Shown here: positions 8,153 to 15,784 of the stretch, one piece after another
Layout: each line of letters starts with the position of its first letter
How positions within the stretch are numbered: position 1 is the stretch's first letter
Assembly (NCBI GenBank): GCA_001657325.1
Contig: LWRO01000031.1
Span: forward strand, 1-58,078
Direction: 5' to 3'
Source: Geitlerinema sp. BBD 1991-9
Lineage (GTDB): Bacteria > Cyanobacteriota > Cyanobacteriia > Cyanobacteriales > Geitlerinemataceae
Length of the DNA stretch: 58,078 bases
The notes under the pieces: generated by a model
What the model was told of the DNA's origin: nothing
Seen by the model: only the letters and a program-made list of their open reading frames with translations
Databases searched by the model: none
Translations under genes and position numbers: made by a program

Positions 8153-9373
8153 CTACACCGTTCGCAGAGCGACGATCGGATCGAGTTTGGCAGCCCGACG
8201 GGCAGGAAGAACACCGAAAATCAGACCGATTCCTCCGGAAACGCCCGTGGCCAGAACGATCGCGGTCATCGACAGCCCCGCTTGAAAGTTTGTGAACTGG
8301 CTAATTAATAAGATGCCGGAAATCCCGATTCCGGTTCCCACGAGTCCCCCCATCGCGGCTAACAAAACCGCCTCGATCGTAAACTGCATCAAAATATCCG
8401 TTTGGGTTGCGCCGACCGCTTTCCGCAATCCAATTTCCTGGGTGCGTTCTGTCACCGACACCAGCATGATGTTCATGATGCCAATGCCACCCACCAGCAA
8501 AGAGATACTGGCCACGGCTGCTAACAATACGGTCAATGCCCCGGTAATAGCGCTCGTCGTTTCTTGTAAGTCTTTTTGACTGCGAACGGTAAAATCGTCT
8601 TCATCGGTAATGTTATGTCGCAAGCGCAGCAGGTTTTCGATTTGAAATTTTGCTGCGTCCATCTGACTTTCATCTTCAATGCTGACGTTGATGAACGTGA
8701 CCATCAGTCCGTAGGGGGACGTTTCCCCAACAATACGGTTCGCCATCGTCGTCACGGGGACAAAAACCGTTTCATCGAGGTTGGTTCCGAAGGTCGATCC
8801 TTTCGGTTGCATGACCCCAACGACTGTAAACGTCGCGTTTTTGATGCGAATCGTTTCGCCGATGGGGTTGAGATCGCCAAACAATCGATCGGCGAGTTCT
8901 GAACCGATCGCAACCACTTGCTGGTTGCGTTTGACATCGAGATCGGTGATGAACCGCCCTTTCGCCACATCAAAATCTCGCACCGATAGAAGTTCGGGAG
9001 TTGTACCGTACAGTAGAGAAGATACGTTTTTATTCCGATAGGAAACCAATTCGCTACTGTTGAGTTGCGGCGCGACTTCTGCGACGGCGGGAACTTGTTC
9101 GGCAATTGCGATCGCGTCTTCTAAAATGAGAGTTTGGGGCGAGTAAACCGGACGGTTTTGAGCTTCTGGACTGCCGGGGATGATGAAGAGCAGATTCGTT
9201 CCCAAAGACGAAACTTGTTCGGTGACAAATTTTTGCGCCCCCTGGCCGACGCCGATCGTGGCAATGACCGAAGCATTGCCGATAATGATACCGAGCATGG
9301 TCAAACTACTGCGAAGCTTGTTCGCAATGAGGGTTCGACCTGCCATTTTTAAGGATTCCAGAACGTTCATCAT
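8153..9373 (-). CDS. MacB-like ABC transporter permease, orphan
   Basis: This 406-residue protein has the MacB/FtsX permease plan. A cytoplasmic start and TM1 (LRSSLTMLGIIIGNASVIAT, about 20-40) precede a large periplasmic MacB core domain (about 50-250). Three C-terminal helices follow (about 280-300, 325-350, 365-388). The protein ends PARRAAKLDPIVALR, the family terminus. Such permeases pair with an ATPase and usually a membrane-fusion protein to export peptides, lipids or small molecules from the periplasmic side. Neither partner is adjacent: the neighbours are a secreted protein and an IS element that abuts the start codon. The IS may therefore have separated the gene from its promoter or partners. 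ATG at 9373 or 9370 could be the start. Confidence 0.85.
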   Translation of the reverse strand: MMNVLESLKMAGRTLIANKLRSSLTMLGIIIGNASVIATIGVGQGAQKFVTEQVSSLGTNLLFIIPGSPEAQNRPVYSPQTLILEDAIAIAEQVPAVAEVAPQLNSSELVSYRNKNVSSLLYGTTPELLSVRDFDVAKGRFITDLDVKRNQQVVAIGSELADRLFGDLNPIGETIRIKNATFTVVGVMQPKGSTFGTNLDETVFVPVTTMANRIVGETSPYGLMVTFINVSIEDESQMDAAKFQIENLLRLRHNITDEDDFTVRSQKDLQETTSAITGALTVLLAAVASISLLVGGIGIMNIMLVSVTERTQEIGLRKAVGATQTDILMQFTIEAVLLAAMGGLVGTGIGISGILLISQFTNFQAGLSMTAIVLATGVSGGIGLIFGVLPARRAAKLDPIVALRTV

Positions 9374-9474
9374 TCTTCGGCGCGGAGACCACCGCTAACC
9401 CTGACGGATCTAGCGGTGGGAGGAAGCGCCGCCTCCACTGTGAAGTTGACAAAGACTGCACTAAAATGTGAAAC

Positions 9475-10692
9475 ATGGTACTGAAAGCCTTCCGATACCG
9501 CTTCTATCCCACCCTCAAACAGGAAAATCTCCTGCGTCGGACGATAGGTTGCGTTCGGCTCGTCTACAACCAAGCCTTGGCCGCAAGAACCTAGGCATGG
9601 AAAGAGCGACAAGAACGCATCGGATACGCTCAAACCTCGTCGATGTTGACGGGTTGGAAGACTGAAGAAGAGTTGCAATTTCTCAATGAAGTCAGTTGCG
9701 TTCCCTTGCAACAGGGATTGCGACACCTTCAAAAAGCGTTTAGCCACTTTTTCGCCCAACGGACTCAGTACCCAAAGTTCAAGAAGAAACGCAATGGTGG
9801 CAGCGCTGAGTTTACTCGCTCTGCCTTTCGTTGGCAAGACGGGCAGTTGTGGTTGGCTAAATGCAGCGAACCGCTCGACATCCGGTGGAGTCGCCAACTC
9901 CCCAAAGGAGCCGAGCCCTCTACTGTGACCGTTCGTTTCAACCCGTCGGGACGCTGGCACGTCTCGCTGTTGGTGGACGACGACACCGTTAAACCGCTTC
10001 CTCAAGCCGAGAAAAGTGTCGGTATCGATGTGGGAATCGCTCACCTCGCCATTACCTCGGACGGTGAAAAAGTGGAGAATCCCCGCCACTTGACGAAGCA
10101 CGACCAACGCCTGCGACGCGCTCAAAAAAACCTGTCTCGCAAGATGAAAGGCTCTCGCAACCGAGAGAAAGCCCGTCGAAAAGTGGCGAAGATTCACGCC
10201 CAGATTACGGATTCTCGGAAAGACTATCTGCACAAGCTGAGTACCCGACTCGTTCGTGAGAACCAAACGATTGTAGTCGAGGATTTGTCGGTCAAGAATC
10301 TGGTGAAAAACTGAAAACTGGCCCGACAGATTTCCAATTGTGCGTGGGGAGAGTTCGTCAACCAACTCGACTATAAATGTCAGTGGTACGGACGAACGCT
10401 CGTCAAGGTCGATCGATGGTTTCCGAGCAGTAAGTTGTGTTCGAGTTGCGGACACAAAGTTGACTCGATGCCGTTGAGCGTTAGGGAGTGGACTTGTCCG
10501 AACTGTGGGACAGTTCACGACCGAGACATCAACGCCGCACGAAACATTCTTTTGGCGGTGGGACACACCGTGACCGCCTGTGGAGCGAGTGTAAGACTTG
10601 AAGGACATCGTTCTGGAGAGCTGCTGCGAAAAACCCCTGAGGCTGAACTCAGCCGAACCGCACAGTCGAAGGGGGAGAAAGCAGGAACCTAA
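9475..10692 (+). pseudogene. tnpB: Degenerate TnpB (OrfB) RNA-guided nuclease gene
   Basis: The frame from ATG at 9475 encodes a TnpB-like protein of about 400 residues, interrupted by two stops. TAG at 9592-9594 follows 39 residues (MVLKAFRYRFYPTLKQENLL...). TGA at 10312-10314 follows the EDL motif (VVEDLSVKNLVKN). The RuvC residues are still readable: D in VGIDVGI, E in VVEDL and D in HDRDINAARN. The zinc-finger pairs CSSCGH and CPNCG are also intact, so decay is recent. TnpB proteins are RNA-guided nucleases, with the guide RNA transcribed from the 3' end of the gene and the right end. The nonsense codons should abolish full-length product unless suppressed. Confidence 0.85.
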
Positions 10693-10713
10693 ATCGTGAG
10701 GTTTGGGAATCCC

Positions 10714-10738
10714 GCGCCATACGCGAAGCGTATGGCGC
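10714..10738 (+). repeat. Right-end hairpin of the TnpB element, possible omega-RNA part
   Basis: GCGCCATACGC, a GAA loop and GCGTATGGCGC form a perfect 11-bp stem, 21 bp after the tnpB stop. In IS200/IS605 elements this position holds both the right-end structure used in transposition and the scaffold of the TnpB guide RNA. The RNA would end at the element boundary near 10746 and take its guide from the flanking phosphatase gene. That RNA role is inferred from the family. Confidence 0.5.
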
Positions 10739-10748
10739 CGGGAGGATG

Positions 10749-11561
10749 TCAAAGAGAAACCGCTAAACGTTTCTGAAATACGTCTACTAACGCTTCACGA
10801 GCCACCACCAAAGACGGCCACGCAACTTGACTGTAATCTTTGGCAGGGATTAATGGAAAGCTCAATGCACTGTCTAAAAACACCCAGGTGGCTCCTGCGG
10901 CTTGTAAAATCGGGTAAACTCCGGCAATATCCCAAATCTTAGGTGTGGCTTCCACTGCACCCAGCGTCACGCCCGAGGCGACAGTCAGTAGGTTGTACGT
11001 TGCTGCTCCCACCATGCGAACTTTACAGGGGAACGGATGTTGCACCCAAGTCAGGCTACGAGAGCAAAAGCTAAACAAGTGATTGCCGGAAGGTCGATCG
11101 GTGCTAACCTGAATGGGTTCGCCGTTGACAAACGCACCTTTTGGCATTTCTAAACCCGTTTCCCCTGCCCAAAAGCCGTGGAAGGTTTGATGAATGGGAG
11201 GGAAATGGAGCAGTCCAAAAACGGGCGTACCGCGATATAGCAATCCTAAAGAGATTCCCCAGGCAGGAATTCCCCGCGAGAAGTTGGTCGTGCCGTCGAT
11301 GGGATCGATCGCCCAACACCATTCAGTATCGGGGAAAGTTTGGTTACTTTCTTCTGCTAGGATACCGTGTTCGGGAAATTGTTGGGTGATGGCATCGCAT
11401 AATGCTCGATCGGCCCAGATATCGGATTGTGTGACTAAACTACCATCGTTCTTTTCTTCTGGAGTGGCCGCACCGAAGTCCTCTAAGAGTTTTTTGCCGA
11501 GGCGTTGGGTTAGAGCGTGCGTGAAGTGCTGGATTTCTTGCCAGGGCTGCGATGTGGACAT
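10749..11561 (-). CDS. Inositol monophosphatase family protein
   Basis: From ATG at 11561 (MSTSQPWQEIQHF) the protein has 270 residues, the normal length for the family; an upstream in-frame ATG at 11621 would add 20 atypical residues. The metal-binding signatures are intact. GILAEESN (first glutamate) is followed by WAIDPIDGTTNFSRG, the canonical WxIDPIDGTxNF motif with two metal-binding aspartates. KIWDIAGVYPILQAAGA near residue 200 supplies the third aspartate. The enzyme should hydrolyse a phosphomonoester such as inositol, histidinol or fructose-bisphosphate-type substrates with Mg2+; the exact one cannot be read. The TnpB element ends right at its stop codon, but the protein appears complete. 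Confidence 0.9.
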   Translation of the reverse strand: MSTSQPWQEIQHFTHALTQRLGKKLLEDFGAATPEEKNDGSLVTQSDIWADRALCDAITQQFPEHGILAEESNQTFPDTEWCWAIDPIDGTTNFSRGIPAWGISLGLLYRGTPVFGLLHFPPIHQTFHGFWAGETGLEMPKGAFVNGEPIQVSTDRPSGNHLFSFCSRSLTWVQHPFPCKVRMVGAATYNLLTVASGVTLGAVEATPKIWDIAGVYPILQAAGATWVFLDSALSFPLIPAKDYSQVAWPSLVVAREALVDVFQKRLAVSL

Positions 11562-11660
11562 AGCAATGGAGGGTTTTGAAGATCGTTGATTCCTATAGAT
11601 TATGTCACGCGGTTGTAGCACTTCATTCTCTTTTGAGTCTGCCGCTTCAACAATTCAGCT

Positions 11661-12536
11661 TTACAAATCTAAGCTCAATTGCACCGAAGATTCTGTTTCC
11701 AAAGCAAGCTTCGATCGAGATCGATCGGGATAGTTTGAAATAAACAACTCAGCTCCTTTTTCGGCGCGTCCTTGCTTGTAATTATTCATGCCATACTGAA
11801 GTTTCCATTCGTCGAGATTGGCAAATGGAAAGTTTTGACGAACTTCTTCGCAGTCATCGTAAGTTACGAGCCAACGATGAGAGCAGTTTTTTAAGTCTTC
11901 TGCAAATTTTTGATGGTCGAAAGCCGTGTGTAGCTGACCCCGTTTTCCGTATAATTTCGATTTAGTTGCACTAAAATAAGGTGGATCTAGAAAAATAAAA
12001 ACTCCATCGCCTTCACCTTTTAGTAATTCACTGTAGTCTGAGTTCGTAATTTTGACGTTTCTCAAGACGCGATCGAGCTGACTTAAACGCTCGATCGAGG
12101 AGTCTGTAAACCGCTGCTCGAAAGACTTTTGCGAATACCCCCCCGCCTCGATCGTTCCTGAAAAAGTAATGCGGTTTAAGACAAAGAAGCGAACGGCTCG
12201 ATCGAATGCTGAAAGCGTTTCCACATCAACATCAGCGAGTTCTCGAAAAAGCGCTCTTCCATCCAAAGCGTTCAATTTAATCTGTCGAATCGCTTCGACC
12301 AACTCCGGAAGGTTAGACTGAGCGATTTTCCAAAAATGATAAACTTCTGGATTGAGATCGTTAATCCAACAGGAAACGTTCGGATGGAGTTGCTGAAATT
12401 CAATGAACACCGATCCGCCACCCATAAAAGGTTCCCGATATTCTCGAATTGCCGTGGGTATTTTCTTAAAAATTTGACGCAGTGCTTTAGCTTTTCCTCC
12501 AGGATATCTTAAGGGCGTGCGAACGACATTTGGCAT
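11661..12536 (-). CDS. Dam-like adenine-specific DNA methyltransferase (D12 class)
   Basis: The preferred start, ATG 12536 (MPNVVRTPLRYPGGK), gives 291 residues; a further in-frame start at 12563 is possible. The AdoMet-binding motif lies at EPFMGGGSVFIEF (about 33-45) and the catalytic DPPY motif at FIFLDPPYFSATKSKLYGKRG. The order is that of class alpha D12 enzymes such as Dam. No restriction enzyme lies nearby, so it looks like an orphan methylase. In cyanobacteria, Dam-like orphans methylate GATC, and the window is very rich in GATC within CGATCG octamers. GATC specificity is inferred. It is divergent from parA. Confidence 0.85.
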   Translation of the reverse strand: MPNVVRTPLRYPGGKAKALRQIFKKIPTAIREYREPFMGGGSVFIEFQQLHPNVSCWINDLNPEVYHFWKIAQSNLPELVEAIRQIKLNALDGRALFRELADVDVETLSAFDRAVRFFVLNRITFSGTIEAGGYSQKSFEQRFTDSSIERLSQLDRVLRNVKITNSDYSELLKGEGDGVFIFLDPPYFSATKSKLYGKRGQLHTAFDHQKFAEDLKNCSHRWLVTYDDCEEVRQNFPFANLDEWKLQYGMNNYKQGRAEKGAELFISNYPDRSRSKLALETESSVQLSLDL

Positions 12537-12616
12537 GATGAAGAGATTGAAATAAGTTGTCAATCAATTTTGAATTCGATCGAGATATAATCTCGAGCTA
12601 GAACAACATCGCAACA

Positions 12617-12640
12617 ACTGATATAGTAACTGATATAGTA
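12617..12640. repeat. Two exact 12-bp direct repeats plus a degenerate third, before parA
   Basis: ACTGATATAGTA occurs twice back to back (12617-12628 and 12629-12640), followed by the related GCGAGTATAGTCAG. The repeats lie about 50 bp before the ParA start, in the divergent dam-parA intergenic region. ParA-family operons are often autoregulated from such iterons, but the binding partner is unknown here. Confidence 0.55.
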
Positions 12641-12688
12641 AGCGAGTATAGTCAGCAAGCTAAACTTTATCGAAATGTGGGGTTGCCC

Positions 12689-13462
12689 GTGGCGATCGTT
12701 GTCATAGCCAGTCCGAAAGGCGGTGTTGGAAAAACAACTTCGACGATCGCACTGGGGGGACTTCTCGCCGAACGTCAGTCCTGTTTAGCCATCGATCTCG
12801 ATCCCCAAGGAAATCTCACGATGGGGTTAGGTGTCGAACTCGAAGAAGCACAAATCGGGAGTTACGATGTAATGACGGCTCAGATCGAAGCTTCAGAAAC
12901 CATTGTGAAAACGGAGTTTGGACTCGATCTCATCCCGACTGACAGCACACTAGCTGAAGCCGAAAAGGAACAGTCAAGCGATCGAGATCGATTTCTCGTC
13001 CTCAAACGTCAACTTCAACCCCTCAAACACAAGTATCGCCACATTCTCATTGACTGTCCGCCCAATTTGGGATTTTTGACTCTCAACGCGCTTGCTGCGG
13101 CGAATACGGTATTAGTTCCGGTACAGTGTCAGTTTTTTGCCTTGAAAGGATTCGATCGAATCCTCGAGGAAATTTCGATCGTTCGCCGTCGTTATAACCC
13201 CAAACTGCAAGTTTTAGGTGTTCTGCCAACGATGGCAGAAAATACATTGATGACGCGCAAAATTTTGACGGCACTCCAGCAGAACTACCCCCAAATTCGA
13301 GTGTTTCATCCTGTCCCGAAATCGATTCAGTTTGCAGAAGCAAGTTTTGTCGGAAAACCAATCCATCGTCACACGCAAAACTTTAAATTGGTTAAGCCTT
13401 ACGATCGCGTTATTCGAGCTATTTTGCCGCAAAAAACAGACAATCTCGATATAAAAGAATAA
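12689..13462 (+). CDS. ParA-family ATPase, orphan
   Basis: The open frame allows GTG starts at 12677 and 12689. The second gives VAIVVIASPKGGVGKTT, the usual spacing before a deviant Walker A motif, and a protein of 257 residues. Walker A (KGGVGKTT), Walker A' (LAIDLDPQGNLTMGLG) and Walker B (HILIDCPPNLGFLTLNAL) are intact. PTMAENTLMTRKI and HPVPKSIQFAEASFVGKPI follow, as in Soj/ParA-like proteins. No parB-like gene lies downstream; the next gene, marC, is convergent. The protein could position a plasmid, chromosome region or carboxysome-type cargo. The neighbourhood gives no further clue. Confidence 0.85.
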   Translation: MAIVVIASPKGGVGKTTSTIALGGLLAERQSCLAIDLDPQGNLTMGLGVELEEAQIGSYDVMTAQIEASETIVKTEFGLDLIPTDSTLAEAEKEQSSDRDRFLVLKRQLQPLKHKYRHILIDCPPNLGFLTLNALAAANTVLVPVQCQFFALKGFDRILEEISIVRRRYNPKLQVLGVLPTMAENTLMTRKILTALQQNYPQIRVFHPVPKSIQFAEASFVGKPIHRHTQNFKLVKPYDRVIRAILPQKTDNLDIKE

Positions 13463-13532
13463 CAGCGATCGCGTATTCAAGCTTGAATCCTTTGAGTCTA
13501 ATCGATCTAAAGCGTTACTACAACTCGAGACC

Positions 13533-14186
13533 TTAGCCGATCGCACTCGAAATCTCTGATAGCGATTCGTTTAACAAAGTTAACGTTCCATCAAATGTCA
13601 GTTGAATTGCAACTGCTAGGATAAAAAATCCCAGAACTTGATTGAATGCCTTAAAACTACTTTTTCCGATGACTTTAACCAGTGGTTCCCCTAATGCCAA
13701 ACACAGATAAAGTGCTGCTCCCAGTATTCCAATTCCCAGCAAATTTCCCAAATAGTCTGACCAGTCAGAATTTTGTGCCGATCTTGCGATTGCCATCCCA
13801 ATGGCTCCTGGCCCGCTTACAATTGGAATTGCCATGGGAATAAGAGAGATATCTTTCCCGAGAGCTGTTTCTTGAGTCTCTGGTATGACGTCCGGTGCGT
13901 GGTTCGTCATCATTTGCCAAGCTGTATGAGCGACTAACAAGCCTCCCGCCATTTGCAGCACTCCTAGAGAGATCCCAAAAAAATCTAGAATCAATCGGCC
14001 TGCTAAGAAAAATATAATGAGTACTACGACTATATTGAGCGCAACTTGCCGAGCCTGACGGCCTCGAGTACTGGGACTTTGGGAAGCTGCTAGACTGTAA
14101 AAAATGGGGATTGCTCCCAACGGGTTAGTCATGGGGAATAGAGCAAGGAAAATTCCTAAGGCTGAGGAGAATAATTGGTGCAGCAT
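13533..14186 (-). CDS. MarC family (UPF0056) integral membrane protein
   Basis: ATG at 14186 gives 217 residues with six hydrophobic segments; the longer frame begins with TTG at 14210. The opening LALFPMTNPLGAIPIFYSL is the MarC family signature. Further family-like segments are LQMAGGLLVAHTAWQMM and IPMAIPIVSGPGAIGMAI, the internal repeat of the NP-G motif. MarC proteins are inner-membrane proteins once linked to multiple antibiotic resistance. That link was not upheld for the E. coli protein, so the substrate, if any, is unknown. It is convergent with parA, with about 70 bp between the stops. Confidence 0.9.
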   Translation of the reverse strand: MLHQLFSSALGIFLALFPMTNPLGAIPIFYSLAASQSPSTRGRQARQVALNIVVVLIIFFLAGRLILDFFGISLGVLQMAGGLLVAHTAWQMMTNHAPDVIPETQETALGKDISLIPMAIPIVSGPGAIGMAIARSAQNSDWSDYLGNLLGIGILGAALYLCLALGEPLVKVIGKSSFKAFNQVLGFFILAVAIQLTFDGTLTLLNESLSEISSAIG

Positions 14187-14313
14187 TTGACTTAACCTAA
14201 TTGTTGTCAATGCGTTACTAAAACAGTATTTAATGACAATCGAATTTCTATCTATGTTTTGATGTTTCGCTATATTGCACTATCTCAAAGGTAAGATTTT
14301 ATATAACGGATTA

Positions 14314-14333
14314 AAAAAATCGATCGATTTTTT
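14314..14333. terminator. Self-complementary AAAAAATCGATCGATTTTTT
   Basis: The 20-mer is a perfect palindrome ending in a T run on either strand, 128 bp upstream of the MarC start. It could act as a weak terminator for transcription arriving on the minus strand. It is AT-rich and has no proper loop, so it may also be a chance HIP-like octamer with flanking A and T tracts. Confidence 0.3.
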
Positions 14334-14434
14334 CAGCCAACTCCCGTAGAGATATTGAGTCCAAATCCCTACGGGATTGTTGAATGTGATTTTGCAAAAC
14401 GATCGAAGCGAGGTCAGTGTAAGCCACAATAACT

Positions 14435-14466
14435 GTCAGACTTTTTATTTAAGTCAAAAGTCTGAC
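14435..14466 (-). terminator. Strong hairpin after the small membrane protein gene
   Basis: GTCAGACTTTT (14435-14445) pairs perfectly with AAAAGTCTGAC (14456-14466) across a 10-base loop. It starts 16 bp beyond the stop codon of the gene ending at 14482. No clear U run follows on the minus strand, so it may stabilise the mRNA 3' end more than terminate transcription. Confidence 0.5.
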
Positions 14467-14481
14467 GTGCAAAAACATACC

Positions 14482-14712
14482 TTACACTCGAAGAGATAAA
14501 ACTTCGAGTGTTCCAATTATAAAGATAGCAAAAGCCACGAACTTGAAGTACCCCTCGAAGGTGAATTGCAGTGCAGAGTTTGCTCGAGCTTGGCGTGATT
14601 TTAGCACTCCATAAATATGCGCTGCTCCAATCAAAAAAAATAGGATTGCCAAGCCGTCACCCTTGGCTTCCACAGACGCGATGGAGTTAGAGCGTTGCTG
14701 TTGAGTTTTCAC
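14482..14712 (-). CDS. Small two-helix membrane protein
   Basis: The GTG at 14712 is preceded by GAGAGG nine bases upstream and gives 76 residues: about 18 polar residues, then helix 1 (GLAILFFLIGAAHIYGVL) and helix 2 (YFKFVAFAIFIIGTLEVLSL). The open frame reaches 14841, but the extra 43 residues look unlike protein and would overlap the structured region at 14824. No family is recognised. A strong hairpin follows the stop. Size and layout would suit a subunit-like or regulatory membrane peptide, but nothing in the sequence proves it. Confidence 0.55.
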   Translation of the reverse strand: MKTQQQRSNSIASVEAKGDGLAILFFLIGAAHIYGVLKSRQARANSALQFTFEGYFKFVAFAIFIIGTLEVLSLRV

Positions 14713-14823
14713 GATAACGAACCTCTCGATCGACAACAGTTTGAAATTGGGGTCTGATTGAGATATGAAAAGACTCTTGTTGGCTTGCTCTGAGCGAGAG
14801 ATGGAAATCCAAGAGACATTGAG

Positions 14824-14960
14824 AAAAGGATGCCTCACCACTGCTCTGGGTTGCTTGCTAAGTTGGCAAACTCAACTGGAGTGTTCTGCATTTAAGTTTT
14901 ATGCCAGATCTCTCAGTCGTTAGTTTGAAGCAACCTGTCGCATTGTTCGGGCATCCTTTT
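14824..14960. ncRNA. Candidate structured RNA with closing stem and 14x14 internal loop
   Basis: AAAAGGATGCC (14824-14834) pairs perfectly with GGCATCCTTTT (14950-14960). Inside, GGTTGCTT (14849-14856) pairs with AAGCAACC (14928-14935), leaving internal-loop strands of 14 nt on each side. Inside that, AGTTG/CAACT (14861-14865 with 14873-14877) and GCAT/ATGC (14888-14891 with 14901-14904) can form. On the plus strand the closing stem runs into five Ts, as in an intrinsic terminator. On the minus strand it would be a leader before the small membrane gene. The architecture resembles 6S RNA but is shorter. Strand and identity are undecided. Confidence 0.4.
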
Positions 14961-14989
14961 TAAATTAAAAACTCTGAAAATTGCTGAAG

Positions 14990-15361
14990 CTAGGCAACTG
15001 CGAAGCCTTCAATGGGATAGCCAACTGCTTTCCAGGCTGCCAAACCACCCGTGATTTCAGCAACGTTTTGATAGCCGGCTTCGCGCAGCTTCGCAACGGC
15101 TTCGACGGCTTGTTCGTCGGTTTCACCGTAGATATAGATATCGCGGATAGATTCAAGACTCTGAAGAGAACGTTCGACTAGCTCATCCACAGGAATCGAA
15201 ATAGCTCCCATGATATGGCTGGAGTTGAAAGCATCTCGGCTTCTGATATCAACAATTGTTAAGGCAGGCTCACCCCAATCTAGACGAAGCTTGAGATCGC
15301 TAACGAGAGACGGACTTTTGAGAGGTTCGGGAATGGGAATTAGCTTAGAAAAGACAGCCAT
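14990..15361 (-). CDS. Rhodanese-fold protein lacking the catalytic cysteine
   Basis: This 123-residue single rhodanese domain has ALTIVDIRSRDAFNSSHIMGAISIP (about 33-57, the CH2A-like region) and the terminal GYQNVAEITGGLAAWKAVGYPI. Active rhodaneses have C-x4-R after the fourth strand (for example VYCxxGxR). Here that place reads IYIYGETDEQA, and the protein contains no cysteine at all. Sulfur transfer through a persulfide is therefore not possible, and a binding or sensing role is more likely. The start is ATG at 15361. Confidence 0.85.
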   Translation of the reverse strand: MAVFSKLIPIPEPLKSPSLVSDLKLRLDWGEPALTIVDIRSRDAFNSSHIMGAISIPVDELVERSLQSLESIRDIYIYGETDEQAVEAVAKLREAGYQNVAEITGGLAAWKAVGYPIEGFAVA

Positions 15362-15442
15362 CGTTCACCTTCACTTTTGATTTGCCGTTCCTTGACAACT
15401 TAACAAATTTTAAAAAAAGTGTAAAGTTTTGTTTCTTTAATC

Positions 15443-15471
15443 TTGACGCTATTAGGTATTTATGCATACAA
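15443..15471 (+). promoter_or_regulatory. Orphan sigma-70 type promoter
   Basis: TTGACG (15443-15448) and ATACAA (15466-15471), with 17 bases between, point into 15,478-15,580. No open frame is supported there. That stretch has complementary segments (CTCGCTC near 15,502 and GAGCGAG near 15,542) and a T run at about 15,573, so a small RNA is conceivable. The rest of 15,362-15,680 shows nothing else. Confidence 0.25.
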
Positions 15472-15682
15472 AAACTGGGTACACCATAGCTCCAACGAAC
15501 TCGCTCTAAGAGCGCAGCAATAACAATGCAGGCAAATCGATGAGCGAGGCCCAGAGCCGTCGGTGTTTTTGGGAACCTGTGGTGTTGAAAGCTTGAATTT
15601 TGCGGGTTATGAAAGATTTTCAGATCGCAAAGTTTTTCAAACAGCCTTTCCAGATTCGAGCCGAAAGTGCGCGCGTCAAAAA

Positions 15683-15718
15683 CCCCGTAGAATCCTTGTC
15701 TGAAAGGACTTTACGGGG
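15683..15718 (-). terminator. Rho-independent terminator of hypE
   Basis: On the minus strand CCCCGTAAAGTCCTT pairs with AAGGATTCTACGGGG (one wobble and one mismatch) and is followed by TTTTTG. It starts 67 bp after the hypE stop. The stem sequence is close to the central hairpin of the 120-bp repeats at 24,995 and 29,669, but the flanks differ, so this copy looks like a terminator or a core fragment. Confidence 0.7.
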
Positions 15719-15784
15719 AAACCACGAGATTTATTTTCAACTCAACTCTGAACTCGACTCTTTATGACGAGGTGGAGCGCGACG

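Larger units (their letters stand above)
9374..10746 (+). mobile_element. IS200/IS605-type element, TnpB only
   Basis: The element carries a broken tnpB and no tnpA, so it could only have moved with help from elsewhere. A subterminal hairpin lies on the left (CCACCGCTA 9389-9397 with TAGCGGTGG 9411-9419). A strong one lies on the right (11-bp stem, 10714-10738), followed by CGGGAGGATGTCA. IS200/IS605 elements end in such hairpins instead of inverted repeats and make no target duplication. Exact ends are inferred. It fills the space between the permease start (9373) and the phosphatase stop (10749), both on the opposite strand. Confidence 0.7.

Noticed and set aside
7672-8214. Longer start for the secreted PPC-like protein
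   Set aside because: It would bury the signal peptide behind 49 residues and overlap the end of the permease gene by about 60 bp.
9370-10752. Long minus-strand open frame of 460 codons
   Set aside because: It is the complement of the TnpB coding sequence and is open only because of that gene's codon use; no family features.
11661-13462. Dam-like methylase plus ParA as a plasmid or phage remnant
   Set aside because: No replication, integrase or phage genes are near, and composition resembles the neighbours.
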